Source of the DNA: Beroe forskalii
Taxonomy: Eukaryota; Ctenophora; Nuda; Beroida; Beroidae
Reading direction: 5' to 3'
NCBI GenBank assembly: GCA_011033025.1
Contig: WFMF01000249.1
Location: 186,001 to 250,000, forward strand
DNA length: 64,000 bases
A program made the position numbers and the translations under genes. Below, piece after piece: positions 34,001-45,061 of the stretch; positions within the stretch are counted from its first letter, which is position 1, and each line of letters begins with the position of its first letter. The notes under the pieces are model-generated. The model saw only the letters and a list, made by a program, of their open reading frames with translations, did no database searches and was not told the DNA's origin.

Positions 34001-37000
34001 GCCTCGAAAATTGAAGCAGGAATAATATTTGTATCCAATAAAATATGATATTACCATCAAAATATTTCAATTTAGAATTAATAACAAGTAACAAGCTTTT
34101 CATTACAATTTTCACTTCACTTTCATTGAAATCATTCGAGGAGGGGGAGCATTCCCTATCATTCTACTATTCCATATCCAAAATGTATCTCATATCCAAA
34201 ATGTAACTCATAATTCAAACATTGCTAGAGTGTCTCAGCTGGCCCACGCTAGAGTGTCTCAGCTGGCCCCCACTAGAGTGTCTTAGCTGGCCCCCGCTAG
34301 AGTGTCTCAGCTGGCCCCCGCTAGAGTGTCTTTGCTGGCCCCGCTAGAGTGTCTCAGCTGGCCCCGCTAGAGTGTCTCAGCTGGCCCCCGCTAGAGTGTC
34401 TCAGCTGGCCCCCGCTAGAGTGTCTTTGCTGGCCCCGCTAGAGTGTCTCAGCTGGCCCCCGCTAGAGTGTCTCAGCTGGCCCCCGCTAGAGTGTCTCAGC
34501 TGGCCCCGCTAGAGTGTCTCAGCTGGCCCCGCTAGAGTGTCTCAGCTGGCCCCGCTAGAGTGTCTCAGCTGGCCCCCGCTAGAGTGTCTCAGCTGGCCCC
34601 CGCTAGAGTGTCTCAGCTGGCCCCGCTAGAGTGTCTCAGCTGGCCCCGCTAGAGTGTCTCAGCTGGCCCCCGCTAGAGTGTCTCAGCTGGCCCCCGCTAG
34701 AGTGTCTTTGCTGGCCCCGCTAGAGTGTCTCTGGCCCTGGCCCCCGAGTGTCTCAGCTGGCCCCGCGTCTCAGCTGGCCCGCTAGAGTGTCTCAGCTGGT
34801 GGCCCCGCTAGAGTGTCTCAGCTGGCCCCGTAGAGTGTCTCAGCTGGCCCCCCGCTAGAGTGTCTCAGCTGGCCCCGGTAGAGTGTCTCAGCTGGCCCCG
34901 CTAGAGTGTCTCAGCTGGCCCCCGCGTCTCAGCTGGCCCCGCTAGAGTGTCTCAGCTGGCCCCTGCTAGTGTCTTGCTGGCCCCGCTAGAGTGTCTGGCC
35001 CCCGCTAGAGTGTCTCAGCTGGCCCCGCTAGAGTGTCTCAGTTGGCCCCTGGCCGCTAAGTGTCTCAGCTGGCCCCGCTAGAGTGTCTCAGCTGGCCCCG
35101 CTAGAGTGTCTTTGCTGGCCCCAGAGTGTCTCAGCTGGCCCCCCGCTTAGAGTGTCTCAGCTGGCCCCCGCTAGAGTGTCTCAGCTGGCCCCCGCTAGAG
35201 TGTCTCAGCTGGCCCCGCTAGAGTGTCTCAGCTGGCCCCGCTAGAGTGTCTCAGCTGGCCCCCGCTAGAGTGTCTCAGCTGGCCCCGCTAGAGTGTCTCA
35301 GCTGGCCCCCGCTAGAGTGTCTCAGCTGGCCCCGCTAGAGTGTCTCAGCTGGCCCCGCTAGAGTGTCTCAGCTGGCCCCGCTAGAGTGTCTCAGCTGGCC
35401 CCGCTAGAGTGTCTCAGCTGGCCCCGCTAGAGTGTCTCAGCTGGCCCCCGCTAGAGTGTCTCAGCTGGTCCCTCTAGAGTGTCTCAGCTGGCCCCGCTAG
35501 AGTGTCTCAGCTGGCCCTGCTAGAGTGTCTCAGCTGGCCCCCGCTAGTGTCTCAGTTGGCTCCCGGTAGAGTGTCTCAGCTGGCCCCGCTAGAGTGTCTC
35601 AGCTGGCCCGATAGAGCATCTCAGCTGGCTCCCAGCTGCAAAATATCAAGTCAGTCTGTTACATTTTGTGGAGCATCAGGTGTTTCTTCCGCTGGATTTT
35701 CCTTAGCAAGCCTCAGACGTGACACCTGATCCTTAAGGTATCCGAAAACTTTACTAGCCTTCTTAAGAAGTAAATCGTCATATATGACTGGATTAGCCAC
35801 AGAATTTATTGGTAGTACAAGAATCGAGTAAACAGGATAAAATGGTGTAGCATCGACAACTTCCAGTGTGTGAAACAGACAGGTGAGTAAGAAAGGAATC
35901 CAGCATATTAAATCGGCGAGGATTATTCTTGTAATAGCTTTCTGTAATCAGTCATCTTTGGGATTTTCACATTTCCATTATTGGCAGCGGCCATCATGGC
36001 ACGAACACGTTTTGCGGTTCTCTTAGCAGTCATTAAAATAATTGTGTAGCAAAACGCAATGACACAAGTGCTGGCTAGATTTACGGCAAGGTTGACCCAC
36101 ACAAATACGAATTGAGGATCATTTGTTTTCACGAAATACTTGAACAGACACACTCCAGCGTTTCCGTAAAAATGAATCTCATTTTTCGCGGATCGTTTCA
36201 TAGTTATTCGTGAACATGTCAGCCAGCAACCGTCCAATTTCGTGCCAACTCAAGTCTTTCCGTAACTTTTTCCCATTATAATACGCTTTAAACACGTTTA
36301 TATGACTTTGTTTGCTCACAGCAGCGTGGAACAAATTCATATCACGGCTATAACTGAGTCCATTCACGAAGAAGTCCTTGAGACTGTCTGCCAAAGGGAT
36401 AAGCGCTAATCCAGCTGATAAAAACACCACAAGAATAATGATCGATGTCAGCGCAAATTTTTCATATTTTTCCAGCTCATTGTTACTGATTCTTTGCAAG
36501 CTTGTGACCCTGAAAATACTCAGGCACATCATTGAGTAGAGCGAGATGTTGGCACCTAAGGTTCTGCTGACGCCCAATGCAGCACAGAAACCACCACTCA
36601 GCCACTCCATCTGACTTTTACAATATTTATTTCCTATTATGAGTGTGTCAAATGCTGAGATTACGAGCAAGTAAATGCCTGTGAGAAGATCACCTGTAGT
36701 AATCAAGATGCGGAAGACAGTATTGACTGCGGCGAATGAAGTTGCTGTTGGTGGATTATTCGCTAATCTTAGAAAAACCGAAATGTTGAAGCTGACAGCC
36801 ATAACACCCATTAGCCAAGCTGACATCTTTAGTGACCATACAGATAGGATGGAATTGCTGCATTCTTCATTGCATTCATCTGAATGATCATTACAATCGA
36901 ATATTCTGTCACATTTCTTATCTATGTTGATGTATTGCTTGATTTCGTTGCATTGAAAGTTGTTTACACACCCATACTCATCAGAATAATCTCCACAATC

Positions 37001-40000
37001 GTTGACTAGATCACACACTTTCTCATAGCTAATACACTTCGAGTTGTTGCACTCGTATAGGTCATTGTGGAACCCTCCCTTGCGTATAGTCACAAAAGTA
37101 AGCATACCATCACCAGATAAGGTTTTAATCTTCTCAAAGGAACTCTTTGGGCAACTGGTTGGTTTCAGGGGTTTCAGTAAGCATCTGGCGTCTAATTCTA
37201 AGCATCTATCTGAACAACTTATATGAACATATAACTCTCCGAACAAGTGCTTGCAGCTCATCTTAAGGCTTGGAACTCTGATGTGAGTAGCCTTTAACAC
37301 CCCATAAGTGGGGTAATTTGGGTTTTTGAATGTCTCCTGACCGCACGGCTCAAACAAATAATGACTTGCCTCAATACCAGGCAGACAATGCAATAAATGA
37401 AAAGTTTCTTTGAACCTTACTGGTGATACAAAGGGTCTAGCAGTTAATCTTGCGGCATGACAAATGGAAGATTCCTTATCACATTTCTCCTCTCCATTAC
37501 ACAACTCATCGAATTCCACATATTCTTGAGAACCTTTGCTACAAACGAAGACATTCTCACAGGTCGTGTTGTCAGAGACTATTCGGAACTGGTCAAAGAC
37601 TCGGCATGTTGGCCAGATGTCCTGCAGTTCGTCCTCACCAGACTCACAATCCGGAATTCCATCGTTTAACCATTGTAGAGGTATTGGGAGCTCGTCTGCA
37701 TGCCGGTACCTACGATAGCATTTTACCCCTTTTAACACTGATTGGCATCTGCTGCTCAGTTCATCGCTGCTGTCCTCACAGTCCGACACTCCATTGCACA
37801 TCAAGTGTTTGTGAATGTAGCAGGAGGGAGATGCTACTTCACACATTTCATCCAGTCCATCATCACAGAACCTCCGCAAGTTCTTGCACAGCACAGCCAA
37901 TGAGACTGTGGAGGGGTATCCTCTGATCTTGCACCGCAGCACACCCCGCCAAGGATCAGAACAGTTGGTTTGGTCCTTGTACTCCTCGCAGAATGATGCT
38001 GCATAGGAGGACTTCGAGCCAGGGTCCTTTTCCAGGGCTCCACAGCGCGTGAAGTTGAATATGCGACCAAATGTTAAGCTGTTGGAATGCCAGCACTAAT
38101 TCTCATCTGAAGTTTCCATTAGATGCTCCTGATTGCAAATTCTTTCGTCTCTGTGATCGCTACAGTCCTTTTCTATCCCATCACAGATCCGCGAAGGTTT
38201 GATGTAAACCTGCCGATTGTCTTTCTTACAGAATATTCCGTACTGAAAACCATTGCACCTGGCTTCATCAGCACAGCTCTGTGATTTGGGGCAAACTAGG
38301 TCACAATCACTTTCCTCATCAAGATTATCTTCACTTTCAGTTATACCAAATTCTTGGCAAGTTCCCGAGATATTCTGTCCGATACACCGATTAGAGTATG
38401 ATTTGGTGAGCGACACCAGTCCGGAATCGTAATTGCACTCAAGCATATCGTAGATGGAACGTTTAAATAACGCGTCCCACTTTCCGCGTGAATCAGTTTC
38501 CCCACTCCAACACAAAGTGTCGCTGCACAATGTTCCCGCTCTATTTATTATCCTGCTAGACGGGCCGATGCCACAGCTTTGGTAGTTAAATGGGTCGTTG
38601 GAGCATCTTCGCGATACATACTTACTTTTGATAACTGTGTAGTACTCGTCGTCAGCCGAGCCACATTTAAAAACATAAACATCATAAAATCTCGGACATT
38701 TGTTTTTGAGAAATCCGTTGTGGACTGCCAAATTACATTGGTCTTGTTTGTGAGGCCTGCAAACAACTGCTATTATCATTGGGCGAGGGGGAAGCCCGAG
38801 GACCGGACATTCGAGGTTCTTTCCCATTTTAAAAGAACACTCTTCAAATCTTGTGGCGGAAGAAGGGCAGTCAATGTCTGTGACAATTGCTTTATTGATT
38901 TCATTTCTGGAAGAATCAGTGAGAGTTTCGTGAAAATAATGCGAAATCCCAAACCAATCGACAGCATCTGCAAATCCCATTTCCTTGCAAACAACATGCG
39001 CAGTGCGTTGCAATGTTCCACGTGCACTTAGGCACATCAAACCCTCTCCAATTTTTGTTTTCACTCTTACATAACCGGAATTTTGATTTCCAATTTCAAA
39101 ATTTCCAGACGGATCACCCAATCTGAATTCCATGGCCGCTGAATTGCCAATAACGATGAGGCTAGCCAAGAAATATGTAACAACGCAGAGGTTCATTAAT
39201 TCTACTTCTTCAAACAAAGCAGAAACCACAATTGAAACTGTATTAAAATACTTACAATCAGTTCACAAAATGATGTGAACTTAAAATCATAAAACTTCAA
39301 CTTCAAGCGAATTTGTTGAATTCTCAAAACAGTTCCTTCTTCGAATGGACCTAAGAGGTCTCAAGTCAGACTGACATATACTCATTACCCAGCCACAAAG
39401 GGTGCACAACTCAGAGAAGGCTATTCACCAAATAACTTTAACCAGAGTACAATGCTAAAGGGTGACGTTTGCTGAATTAAGGTTTTCAGTGAATACGAAT
39501 TCAATCTTTTTACTGACGCATATAGAATTCTCAGTATGTGAAATATTTTGCATTTACATGTTGCATCTTTGCATAATTAGAACTTGCAATGGTCGGTGCG
39601 ATGTACCATATAGGCTGCCTCTCTCAGTTCTCTCTCTCAAACAACTAAACAAGGGTAAATTAGAAATCAGTCTTATAATCGATCACGGGTCTCGATGGAC
39701 CCTCGCTCACTCTTACAAATCTTTAAGCTTCAAATGTTGGCTTTTCGCCAACAGCATCCAACATTTCAGCGGCATGACTCCTCACGCCCTCACCTTAAGA
39801 GACAGTCAGTCCAAACACCAACCAATTCTTCTCCATATGCTCAGCCTGTGAAGCGTCCTGTACCACCTTCCTCATCACTTGTACAGTCAGAGGTGTGGCT
39901 GAGGGGCGGCACTTGCAGTCCTGTACTTCCTTCCTCATCACCTGTACAGTCAGAGGGGCGGCACATGTAGTCCTAATATCATGTACGTGGGCGAATGATC

Positions 40001-42082
40001 GGCCCGGATAGACGTGGCAAATACTACGTTCTTATTGTTACGCGGTACATTTTCTTTGCTGTTGATATCAAGCCGTCGCACCTTATTGTTATTGATGCAT
40101 CCCGCCTCCTTTTACATGAATTCAAGAGGTCAATAATCATGAAAATTGAAATGATAGGCAGGCACTGGAATGAAAAATATTGCAGATTTGGATATAATTA
40201 CGGGGACAACTTCTACTCAATTACTGAAATCGTGAATTCATTATCAGTTAGATGATCAATCTGAAAAAAAGATAATTGTTTCAAACTCCAATCGAAACTT
40301 TGAAAATTAATAAATATTTTTAATTCGTTATTTTAGCGTGAAAAGATTCGATGAAATCTATCAAGCAATTTTTTTGAAAAAGAATTAATTTCAATGTTAG
40401 TTTTCTAGAATGACCTGAGCATTGAACCCAAATTTCTGTCAGCTATCCGCAGTACACAGTTTCCCTCGATACGATTACACCAAAATACTCCGACTTGTTT
40501 GATAATATAAAGGAGCATTGGAATGATCTCTCAGTCTCCCCCATTTTTAGAGATTTCTTCCCCGCCCGGGCACTTTCAGAATTAATAGTGCAGATAAAGG
40601 TAGTATACACTTATACACAAATTTTCCTACAATCCTCAAAACCACGTCCATTTATTACCATTTACCATCCCTCTCATTTTCCTTTTTGTAAAACAAAAAG
40701 GCGATTTGGAGAGGGACTAATAATTAAATAAATCTGAAAGTCTTATCTTCCTGTCAACTTGACACGTTATGAAGGTCATGTTCCAGGTTAGAGTTGGGTG
40801 TTTGTGGTGGCACGTGTATGAGAGACGACGTCAACACTAACTACAATCTCATCATCAACAGTATTTCAAGGTAGTGAGACAATGTCATTGAGATAAATGC
40901 ATCAAATGGAATCGTTTTTTCATTTATATTTTCTTTCGAGGAGATCAATGATTAAATTAAATTTGAAATAAGTAATCTCTTATTTAACTATCTGTCCGAA
41001 ATACACACCGACAAAATCTTGTGACTTTCCTCGACTCACGGTTAAATAGTGTCTATTGACTTATTGGCCGAAGTTAATGTATTAATCGTTTCAATAAAAA
41101 TTAGGTTTCGGCCTCATTGTAAATTGCACTGATTAATGCATACACTCCGGACGATAAACCCTATGGCCTATACTTAACATAACACAAATGTCCCCATATT
41201 CGACCAGCAACGTCTGTCCAGCATCTTTCACCATGCCCCCTTCCCTCACGGAATCATGTCGACTCCAAACCAAACCATGCCCCCCTCAACACCAAACCAT
41301 GCCCCCTCCTCACGAAATCATGTCCCTCTCCCAGGAAACCATGCCCCCCTCAACACCAAACCATGCCCCTCCTCACCAAATCATGTCCCTCTCCCAGGAA
41401 ACCATGCCCCCCTCAACACCAAACCATGCCCCTCCTCACCAAATCATGTCCCTCTCCCAGGAAACCATGCCCCCCTCAACACCAAACCATGCCCCTCCTC
41501 ACGAAATCATGTCCCTCTCCCAGGAAACCATGCCCCCCTCAACACCAAACCATGCCCCTCCTTACCAAATCATGTCCCTCTCCCAGGAAACCATGCCCCC
41601 TCAACACCAAACCATGTCCCCTCCTCACCAAATCATGTCCCTCTCCCAGGAAACCATGCACCCCTCAACACCAAACCATGTCCCCTCCTCACCAAATCAT
41701 GTCCCTCTTCCTAGGAAACCATGCCTCCCCCCTCCCCCCCTCTACGAAACCATGCCCCACCCCCACACACAAAACCATGCTCCCCCCCCCCCCAGCGAAA
41801 CCATGCCCCTCCTTACGAATCCATTCCCCACGAAACCATGCCCCGCCCCTACGAAACTATGCCACACACACACACTAATGCCCTAAAACCCTGGCTTGAC
41901 ACGCCCTCTGCCGCAGGGACCCGCAGCTGTACCGGCTGTACAGTCTGGCTGGTATCCGGATGGAGAGGACCTGCGTCCCCACTACCCTACTGCCCGCCGT
42001 CCTGATGTTCATTGACCAGGACCAGGATGTGGTGGTCCAGCTAGTCCAGGACATGGTGGTGGGCGGGTGTGGGTGCGTCTGA
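28906..42082 (+). CDS. TGF-beta superfamily ligand, 7 exons, 342 aa
   Basis: A secreted growth factor precursor. Exons 28906-29110, 31662-31801, 32127-32322, 33282-33430, 33679-33767, 40787-40870 and 41917-42082 join with GT-AG borders and consistent phases to 1,029 bases. Exon 1 starts with a signal peptide (MLLLSLLVLGCS); the prodomain follows; KSKR in exon 4 is a likely furin site. The mature domain has CSLESFFIDFRDLGWDSWII, then CGGTC (family CxGxC), TCVPT, and ends GGCGCV. The order and spacing match the cystine-knot domain. The usual CC before VPT is TC, so the intermolecular cysteine is missing while the six knot cysteines remain, as in Lefty, GDF9 and BMP15. Intron 5 (7 kb) holds a receptor pseudogene on the other strand. 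BMP- or activin-type identity cannot be told from sequence alone. Confidence 0.92.
29111..31661. other. TGF-beta ligand intron 1
   Basis: No gene seen. Contains a (CT)n microsatellite at 31,019-31,052 and a poly-C run near 31,608. Confidence 0.7.
31662..31801 (+). CDS. TGF-beta ligand exon 2
   Basis: Acceptor CCCTCTCAG. Encodes HAAKGECLLLSHTPKHKF and FLPNLVPGGSAGDVVSIM of the prodomain; donor GTACGT, phase 0. Confidence 0.85.
31826..31910 (+). repeat. 80-bp repeat also present in POR intron
   Basis: AATCACAAGATTTTCTAAAG, CTTCTGATTACAG and TCGTTTAAACTTGAAT match 4548-4615 next to the Merlin transposase fragment, in the same orientation, with a few substitutions. Probably a short piece of the same element. 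Confidence 0.75.
32127..32322 (+). CDS. TGF-beta ligand exon 3
   Basis: Acceptor ACTTTTAG. Encodes VKRRLPQGVRQDQYVVSW and SLEEFNYWIRNGICVSG of the prodomain; donor GTATGT, phase 1. Confidence 0.88.
32785..33195. repeat. Minisatellite in TGF-beta intron 3
   Basis: Six to seven copies of a roughly 50-bp unit built on GGCAGTTTCTAGCTAGTC and GATTATCTAGCCCC, separated by CTATCTAC. The last copy is degenerate. Confidence 0.9.
33282..33430 (+). CDS. TGF-beta ligand exon 4, furin site
   Basis: Acceptor CCCCCTTCAG. Encodes DDMAFVMMWSTEVLSLP then NTKSKRSHVPQR; KSKR fits proprotein convertase cleavage. Donor GTAAGT, phase 0. Confidence 0.9.
33679..33767 (+). CDS. TGF-beta ligand exon 5, first knot cysteine
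   Basis: Acceptor AATTTTCAG. Encodes AKFGNKCSLESFFIDFRDLG and WDSWIIYPLG, the hallmark first strand and WxxWI of the mature domain. Donor GTTAGT, phase 2. Confidence 0.95.
34225..35635. repeat. GCTAGAGTGTCTCAGCTGGC minisatellite, 1.4 kb
   Basis: More than 50 copies of a 24-25 bp unit GCTAGAGTGTCTCAGCTGGC + CCC(C), with occasional TCTTTGCTGG variants and partial units. It lies immediately 3' of receptor copy 1 and inside intron 5 of the TGF-beta gene. The equivalent site beside copy 2 (about 46,916) holds a single diverged unit. Confidence 0.97.
35651..39196 (-). pseudogene. SRCR/LDLa seven-transmembrane receptor, copy 1, disrupted
   Basis: An intronless frame for about 1,181 aa. After a signal peptide (MNLCVVTYFLASLIVIG) come an SRCR-type domain (GYVRVKTKIGEGLMCLSA ... 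VVCKEMGFADAVDWFG), a cysteine-rich stretch and LDL-receptor class A modules (RICDGIEKDCSDHRDERIC; VCDLVNDCGDYSDEYGC). Then seven membrane helices, with TM6 ICWIPFLLTCL and TM7 LPINSVANPVIYD, as in rhodopsin-type receptors of the LGR/relaxin-receptor/GRL101 kind. The TM3 end reads LSIFRV instead of DRY. Lesions relative to copy 2: TTC to TAG at 38,096, one extra base near 36,184, one missing base near 35,960 and TGA at 35,948. Some indels are in homopolymers and may be assembly errors; the TAG is not. Ligand unknown. Confidence 0.85.
39230..39840 (-). promoter_or_regulatory. Upstream region of receptor copy 1, duplicated with the gene
   Basis: Collinear with the region upstream of copy 2 (50,560-51,290): GCGAATTTGTTGAATTC, CAGCCACAAAGGGTGCACAA and ATAACTTTAACCAGAGTACA have matches there. 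The regulatory sequence was therefore included in the duplication; copy 2 has about 130 bases more near 50,706. Confidence 0.6.
39855..39970. repeat. GTACAGTCAGAGG minisatellite, copy-1 side
   Basis: Two units of CCTGTACCACCTTCCTCATC + AC(T/C)TGTACAGTCAGAGG, with TGAGGGGCGGCAC between them. The same unit forms a longer array at 51,305-51,590, so this array marks the end of the duplicated segment. Confidence 0.85.
40787..40870 (+). CDS. TGF-beta ligand exon 6, CxGxC motif
   Basis: An 84-bp exon between TTCCAG and GTAGTG, phase 2 at both ends. It reads LELGVCGGTCMRDDVNTNYN and on to INSIS, supplying knot cysteines 2 and 3. It restores continuity between exons 5 and 7, which is the main evidence for it. 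Confidence 0.88.
41265..41870. repeat. 63-bp minisatellite in TGF-beta intron 6
   Basis: About seven copies of a 63-bp unit (CAACACCAAACCATGCCCC, TCACCAAATCATGTCCCTCT, CCCAGGAAACCATG), decaying into C-rich sequence toward 41,870. Because 63 is divisible by three, all three forward frames stay open; these are not genes. Confidence 0.95.
41917..42082 (+). CDS. TGF-beta ligand exon 7, C-terminus
   Basis: Acceptor CTGCCGCAG. Reads DPQLYRLYSLAGIRMERTC, VPTTLLPAVLMFIDQD and QDMVVGGCGCV, then TGA. The terminal CxC and the VPT after the single Cys are diagnostic of the family. Confidence 0.96.
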
Positions 42083-43050
42083 CAGAGGGTCACGTGACTA
42101 ACTCACATCCTCACACTTCAAGTGGTCCTGTCTCTGAGGGACACACTGTACAAAGAGCTGAAAGACAACTGAAAAGAAGGATAACGCGAAACACAGCGTT
42201 GTGATCAGACTTTTAATATTATTCCATGGACCTTCCACGCCAAATGTGACAGTATCAATTAATCAAATCATTCGATGATTTCATGAAAAGACTTATATTT
42301 TACATGACAAGCTTTTGTCTAATAAGTTCAATGCATGAATACTTGATCATTTCTACATCTATAGAACTTGATGAAATATTTGATTGTAATTGTATATTCA
42401 TTATTCTCAAACGTAAGACAGATACTAGATTAAGATAGCTGATAGATATTGATAAGCTACATATTTTGAGCAGTACCGAGTATATAATGCTCAGCTTATA
42501 TCGGCTTAACATCAAATCACATCATGTATAAATGTACAATATTGGACACTTTTGTCTTTAGCAGCCGACAGCCGTTCTCGTATCCCCACCATATTTTGTT
42601 TTAATTTGGTAGTGTTACACGCATTTAAATGCTTAAATGTTTCCAACTCCAAGGGCGAATAGTATTCCATTTCTATCTTAATGAATTTGGTGTTCGAGTG
42701 GACTGTTGAAAGACGGGAGAGATGGAGATTAATTGAAATTCTATGAATCATAGAATCCGTCTCTTCCGTCTTTCAAGTTCAACAGTTGAAAATCAAATTC
42801 AATAACTACCATGGAAACCGAAAAGAATTCGCCGTGATGTGATCAATGATTGTGATGATGAATTTAAAATCTTAAAATGAAATTTTATGATTCCTTCCTG
42901 AACCATGATTCCTTATTGATTATTTTGCACAGAAATTTGTTTCACCTTTGACTCTGATTTCAACAGAATTTTAGAGTTCGTTTTTCAAGTATTAATCTAT
43001 TAATTCTATAAAATCTAAAATCTTATATGTGCGGGACACTATTAGACACT
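42083..43050. other. 3' flank of the TGF-beta gene, no gene seen
   Basis: AT-rich; includes the ligand 3' UTR. A short inverted pair (GAAAGACGGGAGAGATGGAG at 42,707 with CTCTTCCGTCTTTC at 42,761) is the only structure I noticed. Confidence 0.5.
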
Positions 43051-43079
43051 TACATAAATTTTGTTTAAAAACTTTCCGA

Positions 43080-43770
43080 GTCGGGGCGAATGTGCTTTGC
43101 AGTTTGCTGGGGCCTGGCAACGTTCCACGGCCAAATTTGGACGCGGTCATCTTTGCGCCTTCGGTTTCTTTGACCAACACCCTGCGCGCGCCATTGCTGA
43201 TCACTCCTTGAAAGCCGTCTGGGTGCGTCTCCCATGTAAACGGGAGCCTTCATTTTCGATTAGAATCTGCGTCGCGGTTAAGTTGATGGATTTCTCCCAT
43301 CCCTGCGCGCAACACTCGGAATTTTGGAGGGTCGTCCTCCCCGCGGAAAACGTTGCGTGCGCGGCGGAGGGTAGGGTAACATCCTACAAGCGTCGCGGTC
43401 GTAAACAGTCCAAACAGTAACTATTTTGTGAGTCCTTCGATCAGATCACGTGCTTACTGCCGCGCCTTGCCACTTGCTAAACACGAATACCCGACCCCTG
43501 TTTGCGTTGCGCGGCGCGTTGCTAAACGCGTATATCCCTGTTATCGTCGCGCGGCGTAGGGAAGCGGGCGGTGCGTACACACACCTATGCGGGCTTAGGA
43601 ACGCGGCGCGCTTCCTCAGAAGCGCGGCGCGTGTACGTGTACGCACACCTATGCGGGCTTAGGAATGCCCATGCCGCGCCACATGCTATTAGTAGGATTT
43701 TACCCTACCCTCCACCGCGCGCCATTTTTTCTGCAACACAACCCTTCAAACCTCCGAGTGTTGCGCGCTA
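43080..43770. repeat. CpG-rich repeat, related to 11,440-11,828
   Basis: Contains TTGCTAAACGCGTATATCCC, CTTGCTAAACACG, TGTTTGCGTTGCGCGGCGCG and two copies of CACACCTATGCGGGCTTAGG, all shared with the 11.4-kb element but rearranged. Frames here follow the GC content and I do not call them genes. Confidence 0.7.
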
Positions 43771-43989
43771 GGGATGGATGAAATCCATCTACATGCTATG
43801 CGTCCCTGTTTGTTTCGCGAATCGCGCGATCCGTAAAGTATAAAGTATCACTGCATTTTGTCCTTGTTTGTTCGAACGCCCTTATGCTCTACTCCGAAAA
43901 GTCACTAACATGAAAAAGAAGAAAAATTTTTGTGGCATTGCCTTCACAGAAAAAGTAACACTTACTGAACTAAACAAGTTAACAGCACT

Positions 43990-44240
43990 TTGAATTCAGG
44001 GAGTGGACAAATGGGGTTACTGTAGGACTCTTTTTATTGTCACTGTCACTAATTGGGACAGGGACAATTGGGACATTTGAGACAACAGGGACAAATGGGG
44101 CAGAGAAGATGGAACAAATGGGACTCAAAAAAGTGAATGTGGAATGGGAAAAATGGGACATTAGGATTTAGGGACAATTGGGACATTAGGGATTTAGGGA
44201 CAATTGGGACAAAAGTGATAGAGTCAAATGGGGCTCAAAT
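43990..44240. repeat. Short repeat of GGGACAATTGGGACA words
   Basis: Degenerate repetitions of GGGACAATTGGGACATT and GGGACAAATGGGGC over about 250 bp. No coding signal. Confidence 0.85.
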
Positions 44241-45061
44241 GATGGTGTTTTTGAGCAATAGTTAAGTGTTAATTTTGTCTCACACCCTGTTACATAGCAG
44301 CACTTGCTGTGTTGCAACTGCCACTGTCTTTTCCCTATCATAGGTTTTGAGATAGGAAAAATGAAAATGGGAACACTGGATCACTGCAAACAAACACGAC
44401 CAAAATATGTACTTTCTACTATACTACAACACTACTAATTACAATCAAATTTGAGGATGTGTTGAAGCTGCTCCTTGGAGATCCTGAAGATGATTCATAG
44501 CTTTTCATAAAGTCAATCTTAAAGTTATGTTTCGAAACTATCAGTTGATATTGTGGAGTAGTTATTTGGCTTGAATCATAATTGTTACTTTCAATGAAAG
44601 ACAGCAGTTTTATTAAATAACTAGTGCCTACACTGTGGTTACATCTTTAAATGATGATAATGTCATGTCATAGTGTCAGGAACAGTGAGAGTAACTGTGT
44701 AATAAAACTGTGGAATGTCTCCAGCAAGACGAGTATCTTGTGTCAACTATGTTAAAATTTTTCAGTGGTTTTATGTCATCAGTTGCTAACGTCAATAAAT
44801 AAATTTTCTGAACCACATATAATTTATACATGTCCTTCGTTCTTGATGTTTCATCCATGTGGGACTATGATTGGTACAGAAAAGGTTATTTTGCTGATAG
44901 ATTTTTCTGGTGCTGTTGCAATATTCACATTTATTTCCAAGTCCTTGACCCTGCCAACATTTGAGCATTTGGAATTGCCTGCGTGACCCTTGCTCTCAGT
45001 CATCTAAGTTTAAATTGATTCTAATACCTCCCTTCACATGGATTTATAAGGTATCACTTGA
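44241..45061. other. Probable decayed LINE body
   Basis: Lies directly upstream of the LINE-like frame at 45,062. Broken frames without recognisable motifs. Confidence 0.35.

Noticed and set aside
34225..35635. Possible CRISPR-like array
   Set aside because: Units are contiguous with no unique spacers, in an intron-bearing animal genome.
35502..35729. Plus-strand frame over the end of the GCTAGAGTGTCTCAG array
   Set aside because: Repeat-derived, and its distal half is antisense to the receptor's C-terminal coding sequence.
39995..40255. 86-aa plus-strand frame in TGF-beta intron 5
   Set aside because: No splice borders giving the required phase 2 and no cysteine-knot motif; the exon at 40,787 fits instead.
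41188..41886. Three long forward frames rich in Pro, Cys and His
   Set aside because: All three frames are open at once over a 63-bp minisatellite within a TGF-beta intron.
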